From Bacillota bacterium (GTDB taxonomy: Bacteria; Bacillota; Clostridia; Lachnospirales; Lachnospiraceae): a stretch of DNA of 5,961 nt. The notes below the pieces were generated by a model, which was given only the letters and a program-made list of their open reading frames with translations, had not been told where the DNA came from and searched no databases. This document shows positions 1-5,961 of this stretch, piece after piece. Numbering within the stretch: the first letter of the stretch is position 1; the number at the start of each line of letters is the position of its first letter. The translations under genes were made by a program, and so were the position numbers. The stretch covers positions 1-5,961 of the forward strand of contig JAEZRJ010000061.1 in NCBI GenBank assembly GCA_023412855.1, given 5' to 3'.

Positions 1-132
1 TACGCCCCACTTTGCGGTATATTTGTCCCAAATTCAGTTGACGTAGCCCACTACGCCGCCTTCATTTGGGAACAAATCTCCCACAAAGCGTGACGCACAT
101 CTTGAAACAAGCAGTTTTCAGACACGCCCTAG
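1..132. mobile_element. Right-hand part of a 167-bp palindromic MITE-like repeat (copy 1, truncated by window start)
   Basis: Bases 1-92 are identical to 5870-5961. The copy ends at 113-132 in a 20-bp terminal inverted repeat that is the exact reverse complement of 5835-5854. Inside, a nested palindrome is centred on about 48.5: CGTAG/CTACG (42-46 and 51-55) around a CCCA loop, enclosed by 21-33 pairing with 64-77 with one bulged base. Comparison with the other copy indicates that the first 35 bp are missing here. There is no credible reading frame, so if mobile it would need a transposase in trans. The terminus carries CTAG, either as part of the inverted repeat or as a 4-bp target duplication. 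The repeat is seen directly; calling it a MITE is inference, and I cannot name its parent IS family. Confidence 0.8.
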
Positions 133-152
133 CAGACTGTAGAAAAAATAAG

Positions 153-160
153 AAGGGAGG
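153..160 (+). promoter_or_regulatory. Shine-Dalgarno site of the sheath gene (decides a TTG start)
   Basis: AAGGGAGG is a near-consensus ribosome binding site six bases upstream of the TTG at 167. The in-frame ATG at 200 is 39 bases away and has only GGGAAG (191-196) three bases before it, which is too close. This favours initiation at 167, even though family homology begins around the ATG at 200. The site lies only 20 bp past the end of the palindromic repeat. Confidence 0.7.
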
Positions 161-166
161 AACTGG

Positions 167-1708
167 TTGCCAGATACGGTATCTGGAATCGGGAAGATTA
201 TGTCAGAATATTTATCTCCGGGAGTATATGTGGAAGAATTTGGTAATTATTATATGCGGATAGAAGGGGTAAATACCAGCATTACCGGATTTATCGGTTT
301 GGCAGAGCGCGGACCGGTGGGCGGCTTGCCGGTACCGGTCAGTAATTTACGCGAATTTCGGACAATATTTGGGTATTATCTGCCGGGAAATCAGTTTGGC
401 CCTTACTGCTATCTGGCTTACGCTATAGAACATTATTTTTTAAACGGAGGAAGCAGTTGTTATATTTCCAGGGTAGTGCCGGAAGATGCGAAAACGGCAT
501 CCTGTATATTAGAAGGCGGGCAGATGAGGCTGACGGCGAAAGCTCCGGGTGCATGGGGAAATAAGCTGAGTGTCAGTTTCACACCGTCGGCTCGGAATAA
601 GTTCGATATCACAATTCGTTGTGCAGATACTGATATTCTGGAGGTGTATCCCGGAGTCTCATTCAATCCTGATGACTCCGACTATATGGCTAATAAACTG
701 GAGAAGTCGGAATTGATAAATATTGAAGTAAATAACTGTGATACAAATTCGAGCTCCTGTCTATTGCCTGCCGGAGAAGAATCGGGCGATTCCTATTCAG
801 TTACGCTGAATGGCGGTTCTGATGGTTCTGTCGATGGGGTCAATGCAAGAACCTTTATCGGTAACAGTCAAGAGTCCGGAAAACGTACAGGGCTGCAAGC
901 CTTTTTAGATAACAAGGATGTCAGTATTATGGCTATTCCGGGGATTACTGATGTAGAAGTACAGCAGAATTTGATCGCTCACTGTGATAACCTTGGCAAT
1001 CGCTTCGCTGTTCTCGATTTGCCACAAGGAAAAAACAGCGTGGTCGATATACAGTCTCATAGAGAGATATTTAACAGTCCGAATGCTGCCTTTTACCATC
1101 CGTGGATAGAGGTTTTCGATTCGCGGATGAAACGAAGCATTTTTATGCCTCCGTCCGGGGCAGTTGCCGGAATCTATTCTCGCACCGACAATGAACGGGG
1201 CGTTCATAAAGCGCCGGCTAACGAAGCTGTGCGCGGCTGCACCGGCGTGGAATATAGATACAGTCAGGAAGAACACGATAGAATCAATCCAGGGGGAATC
1301 AATTTGATTCGCGTGTTCCCGGGGCAGGGTATCCGGGTATGGGGTGCCCGCACTTGTTCATCTGATAGTGTATGGAAGTATGTAAATGTGCGGCGGTTGT
1401 TTATTTTTCTTAAGGAGTCGATTAGGCAAAGCATTGCATGGGCAATATTTGAACAGAATAATCAGATGCTATGGGCACGAGTGACGATAACGATCGAGAA
1501 CTTTCTAGCGAGTGCGTGGAGGAATGGGATGCTGGCCGGAGCCACGCCGCAGGAGGCATTTTTTATCAAGGCGGATAAGAGTACAATGACCAGGGATGAT
1601 ATTGATAACGGCCGCTTTATTTGTCTTATAGGCGTTGCAGCGGTGAAGCCGGCGGAATTTGTCATATTCACAATTGTACAAAAGACGGGCGCCAATGATA
1701 TAAAGTAG
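167..1708 (+). CDS. Contractile tail sheath protein (eCIS/phage-type)
   Basis: Subunit of the contractile sheath that surrounds the inner tube of phage tails, tailocins and extracellular contractile injection systems and contracts to drive the tube through a target envelope; it would assemble in the cytoplasm. From the TTG start it is 513 residues, normal for the family. Visible landmarks: the N-terminal signature YLSPGVYVEE (15-24); the N-domain with CYISRV (98-103) and PGAWGN (127-132); GGSDG (216-220); SIMAIPG (253-259) and RFAVLDLPQG (279-288) in the sheath core; MPPSGAVAG (327-335) and GVHKAPANE (345-353); and the C-terminal sheath domain with GINLIRVFPGQGIRVWGART (377-396), YVNVRRLFIF (405-414), TPQEAFF (460-466), DDIDNGR (477-483) and VKPAEFVIF (493-501). 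The frame is intact. It carries ten cysteines, which looks high for a sheath. The start is TTG at 167 on ribosome-site evidence; ATG at 200 would give 502 residues. No tube, baseplate, spike or AAA+ ATPase gene is in view. Family assignment is firm; belonging to an injection system rather than a prophage is inference. Confidence 0.93.
   Translation: MPDTVSGIGKIMSEYLSPGVYVEEFGNYYMRIEGVNTSITGFIGLAERGPVGGLPVPVSNLREFRTIFGYYLPGNQFGPYCYLAYAIEHYFLNGGSSCYISRVVPEDAKTASCILEGGQMRLTAKAPGAWGNKLSVSFTPSARNKFDITIRCADTDILEVYPGVSFNPDDSDYMANKLEKSELINIEVNNCDTNSSSCLLPAGEESGDSYSVTLNGGSDGSVDGVNARTFIGNSQESGKRTGLQAFLDNKDVSIMAIPGITDVEVQQNLIAHCDNLGNRFAVLDLPQGKNSVVDIQSHREIFNSPNAAFYHPWIEVFDSRMKRSIFMPPSGAVAGIYSRTDNERGVHKAPANEAVRGCTGVEYRYSQEEHDRINPGGINLIRVFPGQGIRVWGARTCSSDSVWKYVNVRRLFIFLKESIRQSIAWAIFEQNNQMLWARVTITIENFLASAWRNGMLAGATPQEAFFIKADKSTMTRDDIDNGRFICLIGVAAVKPAEFVIFTIVQKTGANDIK
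170..186 (+). promoter_or_regulatory. Small perfect hairpin at the start of the sheath message
   Basis: CCAGATA (170-176) and TATCTGG (180-186) form a perfect 7-bp stem with loop CGG, beginning three bases after the first base of the TTG start and ending 13 bases before the ATG at 200. CTGG (163-166) can alternatively pair with CCAG (170-173) around the TTG itself. Such a fold could tune initiation at the TTG or steer ribosomes towards the ATG. The pairing is visible; a regulatory role is only inferred, and chance cannot be excluded. Confidence 0.35.
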
Positions 1709-1712
1709 AAAC

Positions 1713-1734
1713 ACCTGAATTTACAGGTTTATTT
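1713..1734 (+). terminator. Possible weak terminator after the sheath gene
   Basis: ACCTG (1713-1717) pairs with CAGGT (1724-1728) around a six-base loop. Two more A-T pairs are possible if C1712 bulges out, and TTTATTTATT follows. It starts four bases after the sheath stop codon. The stem is short and the T-tract interrupted, so read-through into the next gene is likely. Confidence 0.35.
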
Positions 1735-1796
1735 ATTGTGAAAAAAGGCAGCAGAAAAAATGGCTTAGAAATAAGGAACATGCCGGTTTTCACTTG

Positions 1797-1804
1797 AAAG
1801 GAAG
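1797..1804 (+). promoter_or_regulatory. Ribosome binding site supporting the TTG start of the DUF512 gene
   Basis: AAAGGAAG, with its AAAGGA core at 1797-1802, ends eight bases before the TTG at 1811. No in-frame ATG lies near the start of the conserved PDZ domain, so this site fixes the unusual TTG start. TTTCA/TGAAA around 1789-1799 can form a tiny hairpin touching the site, probably too weak to matter. Confidence 0.65.
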
Positions 1805-1810
1805 ATACAT

Positions 1811-3241
1811 TTGAGTAGAAAAAAGAATCAGGGACATCTGATCAAAGAGGTATATCCGGATTCTATCGCGGAAGAAATGGGAATTGAAGTAGGTGATATC
1901 CTGCTGGCAATTAATAACGAAGAGATAGAGGATGTATTTGATTACAGATATTTAATAAAGGATGAATATATTGAAGTATTAATCAAAAAGCAGGACGATG
2001 AAGAATGGCTGCTGGAGATCGAGAAAGATTATGACGATGATTTGGGAATAGAGTTCGACAACAGCTTGATGAGCGATTATCGTTCCTGCAGCAATAAATG
2101 TATATTTTGTTTTATCGACCAGATGCCTCCCGGGATGAGAGAAACGCTTTATTTCAAAGACGATGATTCAAGGCTGTCTTTTTTGCAGGGAAACTATATA
2201 ACTTTGACAAATATGCAGCAAAAGGATATTGAAAGGATTATACGGTTGCACCTAGATCCGATTAATATATCAGTGCAGACGACTAACCCGGAACTGCGCT
2301 GCAAAATGCTCCATAACAGATTTGCCGGAGATAAACTCAAGTATTTGGATATGCTGTTTGAGGGCCACATCGAAATGAACGGGCAGATTGTATTATGTAA
2401 GCATGTGAATGACGGAAGAGAGTTGGAAAGATCGATTGAAGATTTGTCAAAATACCTTCCTTTTATGCGAAGTGTTTCTGTGGTTCCCGCCGGGATTACA
2501 AAATACCGGAAGGATCTGGCTTCGCTGGAACTATTTGATAAGAAGGAAGCCGGAGAAGTGATAGATATGATCGAAAGCAGGCAGAAGGAATTTTATGAGA
2601 AGTATGGACTGCATTTTATTCACGCCAGCGATGAATGGTATATCATTGCAGAAAGGGACTTCCCGGAAGAGGAGCGATATGACGGTTATATACAGCTTGA
2701 AAACGGCGTTGGCATGATGAGAGCTTTCATCGATGAATTTGATGAGGCACTGGAGCAGGTCAAGGAAAGCGTGGAAGGCAAGAAGATCAAGAACGATATT
2801 TCCAGAACGCTCACTATGGCCACAGGGAGGCTTACTTATCCGACGATAAAGAACTTTGCGGCTCAGATCATGGAGATTTTCCCCAAAATAAAGATCAACG
2901 TATGCTGCATTCGAAATGATTTTTTCGGAGAGACAATCACGGTATCGGGACTTATTACCGGACAAGATTTGATAAAGCAGTTAAGGGAAAGAAAGGATAA
3001 CGGGGAATGTCTCGGAGGTGAATTACTTATACCGTCCAATATGTTGAGGATGGGAGAGCAGGTTTTCTTGGATGATATCACAGTAAGCGATGTGGAAAAA
3101 GAACTGAAGATGAAAATAGTTGCATTGGAATCAGGCGGTAAGGAATTTATCGATGGAGTGATCAATGATGATTATTTGATGAGCAGGGAAAATGAAAATT
3201 TTGTTTATATAAAAGCATTTAAGCAAAAAGATAACGAATGA
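1811..3241 (+). CDS. PDZ domain and DUF512 iron-sulfur (radical-SAM-like) protein
   Basis: The 476-residue protein has the order typical of the clostridial and cyanobacterial DUF512 family. An N-terminal PDZ-like domain (about 8-62, containing IKEVYPDSIAEEMGIEVGDILLAIN) is followed by a cysteine cluster CX3CX2C at C93, C97 and C100 (CSNKCIFC), the spacing of radical-SAM [4Fe-4S] motifs. The conserved stretch PPGMRETLYFKDDDSRLS (106-123) comes next, then the C-terminal DUF512 region with NGVGMMR (298-304), SGLITGQDLI (379-388), LLIPSNMLR (405-413) and DDITVSDVE (421-429). There is no signal peptide or membrane segment, so it should be cytosolic. The family is annotated as a putative Fe-S oxidoreductase or radical SAM protein; its reaction is not established to my knowledge. 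In Clostridia such genes commonly sit next to der (engA), but here metE follows and the sheath gene precedes by 102 bp. Length and motifs look complete. Family assignment is firm, function unknown. Confidence 0.93.
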   Translation: MSRKKNQGHLIKEVYPDSIAEEMGIEVGDILLAINNEEIEDVFDYRYLIKDEYIEVLIKKQDDEEWLLEIEKDYDDDLGIEFDNSLMSDYRSCSNKCIFCFIDQMPPGMRETLYFKDDDSRLSFLQGNYITLTNMQQKDIERIIRLHLDPINISVQTTNPELRCKMLHNRFAGDKLKYLDMLFEGHIEMNGQIVLCKHVNDGRELERSIEDLSKYLPFMRSVSVVPAGITKYRKDLASLELFDKKEAGEVIDMIESRQKEFYEKYGLHFIHASDEWYIIAERDFPEEERYDGYIQLENGVGMMRAFIDEFDEALEQVKESVEGKKIKNDISRTLTMATGRLTYPTIKNFAAQIMEIFPKIKINVCCIRNDFFGETITVSGLITGQDLIKQLRERKDNGECLGGELLIPSNMLRMGEQVFLDDITVSDVEKELKMKIVALESGGKEFIDGVINDDYLMSRENENFVYIKAFKQKDNE

Positions 3242-3264
3242 AAAGATAAGTAATAAATGAATAT

Positions 3265-3313
3265 AAATGCGCATTTGAAATAGCTTAAAACTATATCAAA
3301 TGCGTATTTTTTT
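3265..3313 (+). terminator. Strong rho-independent terminator after the DUF512 gene
   Basis: Arms 3265-3278 and 3296-3309 form a 14-bp stem with a single G-T wobble (core GCGCATTTGA against TCAAATGCGT). The stem runs into a T-tract (3307-3313) and a second T-rich stretch to 3320. The 17-base loop can add a small ATAG/CTAT inner stem. It begins 24 bases after the DUF512 stop, so metE should be a separate transcription unit. The A-run on its left makes limited bidirectional activity possible. Confidence 0.9.
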
Positions 3314-3318
3314 GTATT

Positions 3319-3346
3319 TTGCAACTTCATAAAAATAATTTATGCT
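3319..3346 (+). promoter_or_regulatory. Likely sigma-A type promoter of metE
   Basis: TTGCAA (3319-3324) and TATGCT (3341-3346) are separated by 16 bp, directly downstream of the DUF512 terminator. Transcription would start near 3353, leaving a leader of only about 36 bases. That is too short for an S-box (SAM) riboswitch or a T-box leader, the usual controls of methionine genes in Firmicutes. Assigned from consensus match and position only. Confidence 0.5.
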
Positions 3347-3375
3347 GTTTAGAAGACAGTATTGATAGAAATAGC

Positions 3376-3380
3376 GAGGA
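3376..3380 (+). promoter_or_regulatory. Ribosome binding site choosing the metE start
   Basis: GAGGA lies eight bases before the ATG at 3389 but only two before the in-frame ATG at 3383. The upstream in-frame TTG at 3362 has no ribosome site. The ATG at 3389 is also where family similarity begins (MKSAVIGFPRIG). Confidence 0.7.
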
Positions 3381-3388
3381 CAATGGAG

Positions 3389-5656
3389 ATGAAAAGTGCA
3401 GTAATCGGCTTTCCGAGAATAGGAAAGCTCAGGGAATTAAAGTTTGCGTCAGAGAAATATTTTCGCGGGGAAATATCGGAAAAAGATTTAGCTGGCGTAG
3501 GGAAGGTTTTAAGAGAAGAACACTGGCGGTTACAAAAGGACGCCGGCATTGATTATATATCTTCCAATGATTTCTCATTCTATGATGGCATGCTGGATAC
3601 GACTGTTTTGCTGAATGCGATTCCCGGGGAATACATGGAGTTGAAGTTGAGCGAAAATGGAGTTTATTTTTCGATGGCAAGAGGGTATCAGGGTGCGCAG
3701 GGTGATGTAAAAGCTTTTGCTATGAAGAAGTGGTTTAATACGAATTATCATTACTTAGTACCCGAGCTTTCTGATGACACGAAGATTAAACTTTCGGGAA
3801 ATAAACCTTTCGATGAATATGAAGAGGCAAAAGCCATTGGAATAGAGACAAAGCCGGTCTTGATCGGTGCGTTTACTTTTTTGAAGCTTGCAAAATATAA
3901 TGACGGAAAAAATGCGGATGATTTTATGAAAGATATCATTAAATGTTACAGGGATATTCTGGAAAGGTTTGATCAGCTTGGCACTGAGTGGCTCCAGATC
4001 GATGAACCGGCGCTGGTAACTGACCTTTCGAAGGAAGATATTGTGCGATTTGTAACATTATATAAGGAAATATTAAAGGGTAAAAATAAATCTAAGGTAT
4101 TGCTTCAGACCTATTTCGGAGATGTAAGAGACTGTTACCGAGAGCTTATGACTTTGGACTTTGATGGGATCGGATTGGATTTCCTGGAAGGAAAAAAGAC
4201 GCTTGAGCTCATAAAAATAAATGGATTTCCGGAAGATAAGCTCTTATTTGCCGGGGTTGTGAATGGAAAAAATATCTGGAAATGTAACTATCGAATAATG
4301 CTAAAGCTGCTTAATGAAATCAAACAATATGCGAATCAAATTGTTATAGCGACCTCGTGTTCCCTGCTTCATGTTCCATATACGCTGGAAAATGAAACAA
4401 AACTTGAAGACGGTATCCGGGAGTACTTTTCATTTGCAAAGGAAAAGCTTTGTGAACTTCATGAGCTTTCCTGTCTGGCGGAAGAAGATTTTAAAGCATC
4501 TCGTAAATATATAGATAATCAAAAGGTATTTAAGACGGCCAGGCTGTATGAGGATAAGAAGGTACAGGCAGATGTCTCCGCCCTTTCAAAAGAAGACTTC
4601 AAGAGAAAAGCGGACAGGCAAAAACGGAAACAGATTCAGAAGGAGCATTTCCAATTGCCGCTGCTGCCAACAACAACAATCGGATCATTTCCGCAGACAA
4701 TGGAGGTGAAGAAGAATAGGAGCCGCTTCCGGAAAGGTGAAATTGATCAGGAGACATATGACAAGCAAGTATTTTTATTTATAGAGGATTGTATCAGAAA
4801 ACAGGAAGAGCTGGATATAGATGTACTTGTGCATGGAGAATTTGAACGCAATGACATGGTAGAGTTTTTCGGTGAAAATCTTGCCGGTTATGTATTTACG
4901 GAGAAAGCATGGGTTCAGTCTTATGGCACGAGATGCGTAAAACCGCCGATTATTTTTGGAGATGTAAAGCGTATCAGGCCCATTACTGTTAAATATTCCG
5001 AGTATGCCCAGAGCTTGACGGATAGGCCGGTTAAAGGAATGCTTACCGGGCCTGTTACTATATTGAACTGGTCATTTCCCAGAGAAGATATCAGCCTTCA
5101 GGAGATGGCATATCAGATAGGAATTGCGATTCGTGAAGAAGTGTGTGATCTGGAAAGCGCGGGAATTAAAATGATACAGATAGATGAAGCCGCGCTTAAG
5201 GAAAAGCTGCCCATTAGACGGGGGGAATGGTACAGTGAATATTTGGACTGGGCGATTCCGGCATTTCGCCTTTGCCATAGTAAAGTGAATCCTGAAACAC
5301 AGATTCATACACATATGTGCTACAGTGAGTTCGAGGAAATTGTAAAGGATATCGACAATATGGATGCAGATGTTATTTCGTTTGAAGCATCCCGTTCAAA
5401 GCTCACTATTATTGACGCTTTGCAGGAAAATCATTTCGAGACAGAGGTAGGGCCGGGGGTGTATGATATCCACTCACCGAGAGTGCCGGCGGTGGAAGAA
5501 ATTGTTCAGGCTTTGCAGAAAATGCTCGAAAAGATAGATAAAAATGATTTGTGGGTGAACCCGGATTGCGGCTTGAAGACAAGAGGTGTTGCGGAAACCG
5601 ATGCGAGCCTTAAGCACTTGGTGGAGGCCGCAAAAGCAGTGAGGGCTCAGCGATAG
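3389..5656 (+). CDS. metE: Cobalamin-independent methionine synthase (5-methyltetrahydropteroyltriglutamate-homocysteine methyltransferase)
   Basis: Transfers the methyl group of 5-methyltetrahydropteroyl-triglutamate to homocysteine, making methionine in the cytosol without vitamin B12 (EC 2.1.1.14). The 755 residues match the usual length of about 750-760. The N-terminal half opens with GFPRIGKLRELK (7-18) and contains KKWFNTNYHY (113-122) and DEPALV (205-210). The catalytic C-terminal half opens with TTTIGSFPQT (428-437). Zinc ligands are all present: H642 and C644 (HTHMCYSEF), E666 (SFEASRS) and C727 (NPDCGLKTRG). Homocysteine and folate contacts correspond to the E. coli enzyme: S433, E484 (HGEFERND), R515-C516, W561, D599 and E605, plus catalytic H695 (YDIHSP). 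IDEAALKE replaces the more common IDEPAL-E, a mild change. The gene stands alone, isolated by terminators at 3265-3313 and 5781-5831. No methionine riboswitch fits in its leader. Start chosen at ATG 3389 by ribosome-site spacing. An active enzyme is expected. Confidence 0.97.
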   Translation: MKSAVIGFPRIGKLRELKFASEKYFRGEISEKDLAGVGKVLREEHWRLQKDAGIDYISSNDFSFYDGMLDTTVLLNAIPGEYMELKLSENGVYFSMARGYQGAQGDVKAFAMKKWFNTNYHYLVPELSDDTKIKLSGNKPFDEYEEAKAIGIETKPVLIGAFTFLKLAKYNDGKNADDFMKDIIKCYRDILERFDQLGTEWLQIDEPALVTDLSKEDIVRFVTLYKEILKGKNKSKVLLQTYFGDVRDCYRELMTLDFDGIGLDFLEGKKTLELIKINGFPEDKLLFAGVVNGKNIWKCNYRIMLKLLNEIKQYANQIVIATSCSLLHVPYTLENETKLEDGIREYFSFAKEKLCELHELSCLAEEDFKASRKYIDNQKVFKTARLYEDKKVQADVSALSKEDFKRKADRQKRKQIQKEHFQLPLLPTTTIGSFPQTMEVKKNRSRFRKGEIDQETYDKQVFLFIEDCIRKQEELDIDVLVHGEFERNDMVEFFGENLAGYVFTEKAWVQSYGTRCVKPPIIFGDVKRIRPITVKYSEYAQSLTDRPVKGMLTGPVTILNWSFPREDISLQEMAYQIGIAIREEVCDLESAGIKMIQIDEAALKEKLPIRRGEWYSEYLDWAIPAFRLCHSKVNPETQIHTHMCYSEFEEIVKDIDNMDADVISFEASRSKLTIIDALQENHFETEVGPGVYDIHSPRVPAVEEIVQALQKMLEKIDKNDLWVNPDCGLKTRGVAETDASLKHLVEAAKAVRAQR

Positions 5657-5780
5657 CCAAGGCTCAATATTATGAAGCGCAAGAAGCCAAGGGCATATTT
5701 ATCCCGATGTCATTAGTGAGTCTGGAATAAGAAAACAGTACCGGGTAAAAGGTTTATAGATTCTGATCTGTCAATAGGGG

Positions 5781-5831
5781 AAAAAGCATTGAAGGTGAAA
5801 ATCAGAAGTAATTAAAAATTCAATGCTTTTT
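5781..5831 (+). terminator. Hairpin terminator of metE, possibly bidirectional, abutting the repeat
   Basis: AAAAAGCATTGAA (5781-5793) is the exact reverse complement of TTCAATGCTTTTT (5819-5831), with a 25-base loop. On the + strand this gives an 8-bp GCATTGAA stem followed by T5, and the A5 on the other side gives the same on the minus strand. With one mismatch the pairing extends to 19 bp (5775-5793 with 5819-5837), running three bases into the palindromic repeat. The 118 bases between the metE stop and this structure hold no gene I can recognise. The long loop makes it less efficient than a compact terminator. Confidence 0.65.
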
Positions 5832-5834
5832 ACC

Positions 5835-5961
5835 CTAGGGCGTGTCTGAAAACTCATTGTCCCAATCTGTACGCCCCACTTTGCGGTATATTTGTCCCAA
5901 ATTCAGTTGACGTAGCCCACTACGCCGCCTTCATTTGGGAACAAATCTCCCACAAAGCGTG
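5835..5961. mobile_element. Left-hand part of the same 167-bp palindromic MITE-like repeat (copy 2, truncated by window end)
   Basis: It starts with the 20-bp terminal inverted repeat at 5835-5854 (CTAGGGCGTG...), exact reverse complement of 113-132. Bases 5870-5961 are identical over 92 bp to 1-92. By comparison with copy 1 it lacks the last 40 bp. Orientation is the same as copy 1, so the two copies are direct repeats flanking the three genes. The nested central hairpin (5911-5915 with 5920-5924, loop CCCA) is present. No coding capacity. The terminus lies in the palindrome CCCTAGGG (5833-5840). Confidence 0.8.

Noticed and set aside
1..132. Palindromic repeat as an integron attC site
   Set aside because: Bottom-strand folding and bulges are reminiscent, but no attC core sites (GTTRRRY/RYYYAAC) were found in the right positions, no integrase is visible, and the perfect 20-bp termini fit a transposon-derived element better.
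115..143. TTTTCA-17-TGTAGA as a promoter for the sheath gene at the repeat end
   Set aside because: Both boxes match consensus poorly and the first is fixed by the terminal inverted repeat; not enough to call.
66..263. Short + strand reading frame running out of the repeat into the sheath leader
   Set aside because: It lies in the non-coding repeat and overlaps the sheath start in another frame; its sequence resembles no family I know.
905..1276. Minus-strand open frame of 123 codons inside the sheath gene
   Set aside because: Shadow of a strongly conserved coding frame, with no convincing start context or recognisable domain.
1738..1797. GTG-initiated 19-residue frame between sheath and DUF512
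   Set aside because: No ribosome binding site, too short, and no family resemblance; best left as intergenic.
2531..2965. Minus-strand open frame of 144 codons inside the DUF512 gene
   Set aside because: Antisense shadow of conserved DUF512 sequence; low-complexity hydrophobic translation without motifs.
5672..5716. ATG-initiated 14-residue frame after metE
   Set aside because: No ribosome site and very short; likely chance in the metE 3' region.
1..5961. Window as a small circular plasmid because its ends overlap
   Set aside because: No replication, mobilisation or partition gene is present and two of three genes are housekeeping-type; a dispersed repeat explains the overlap more simply.

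Overview
The window looks like chromosomal DNA of a low-to-moderate GC Gram-positive anaerobe of the Clostridia, most likely Lachnospiraceae-like. This is inferred from strong GGAGG-type ribosome binding sites, TTG starts on two of three genes, AGA/ATA-rich codons, U-tract terminators and a PDZ-DUF512 iron-sulfur protein of clostridial type. No rRNA, tRNA, CRISPR array or transposase gene is visible.

Layout: three genes, all on the + strand. (1) Positions 167-1708 encode a full-length contractile tail sheath protein, close to the sheaths of extracellular contractile injection systems and related phage tails. (2) Positions 1811-3241 encode a PDZ-DUF512 protein with a CX3CX2C iron-sulfur motif and no firmly known function. 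A strong terminator follows at 3265-3313. (3) Positions 3389-5656 encode cobalamin-independent methionine synthase MetE, with its own likely promoter at 3319-3346 and a hairpin terminator at 5781-5831. The three genes have no obvious common pathway. The sheath gene has no tube, baseplate or ATPase partner in view, and the usual clostridial neighbour of DUF512 genes (the GTPase gene der) is absent.

Both ends of the window lie inside the same short non-coding repeat in the same orientation. Bases 1-92 and 5870-5961 are identical, so the window is one repeat-bounded segment and its ends are probably assembly breakpoints. Overlaying the two partial copies gives a 167-bp element with perfect 20-bp terminal inverted repeats beginning CTAGGGCGTG. 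It is an imperfect palindrome along its whole length and resembles a MITE. Its arm differences are strongly strand-biased: seven of eight transitions become G-U pairs, and eight of ten transversions become G-A oppositions, only in RNA or single-stranded DNA of the minus strand. This hints that the minus-strand fold is what selection sees, and it is the most interesting signal here. The second point of interest is the apparently orphan sheath gene placed 34 bp after this element, with a TTG start and a 7-bp hairpin just inside its coding region.
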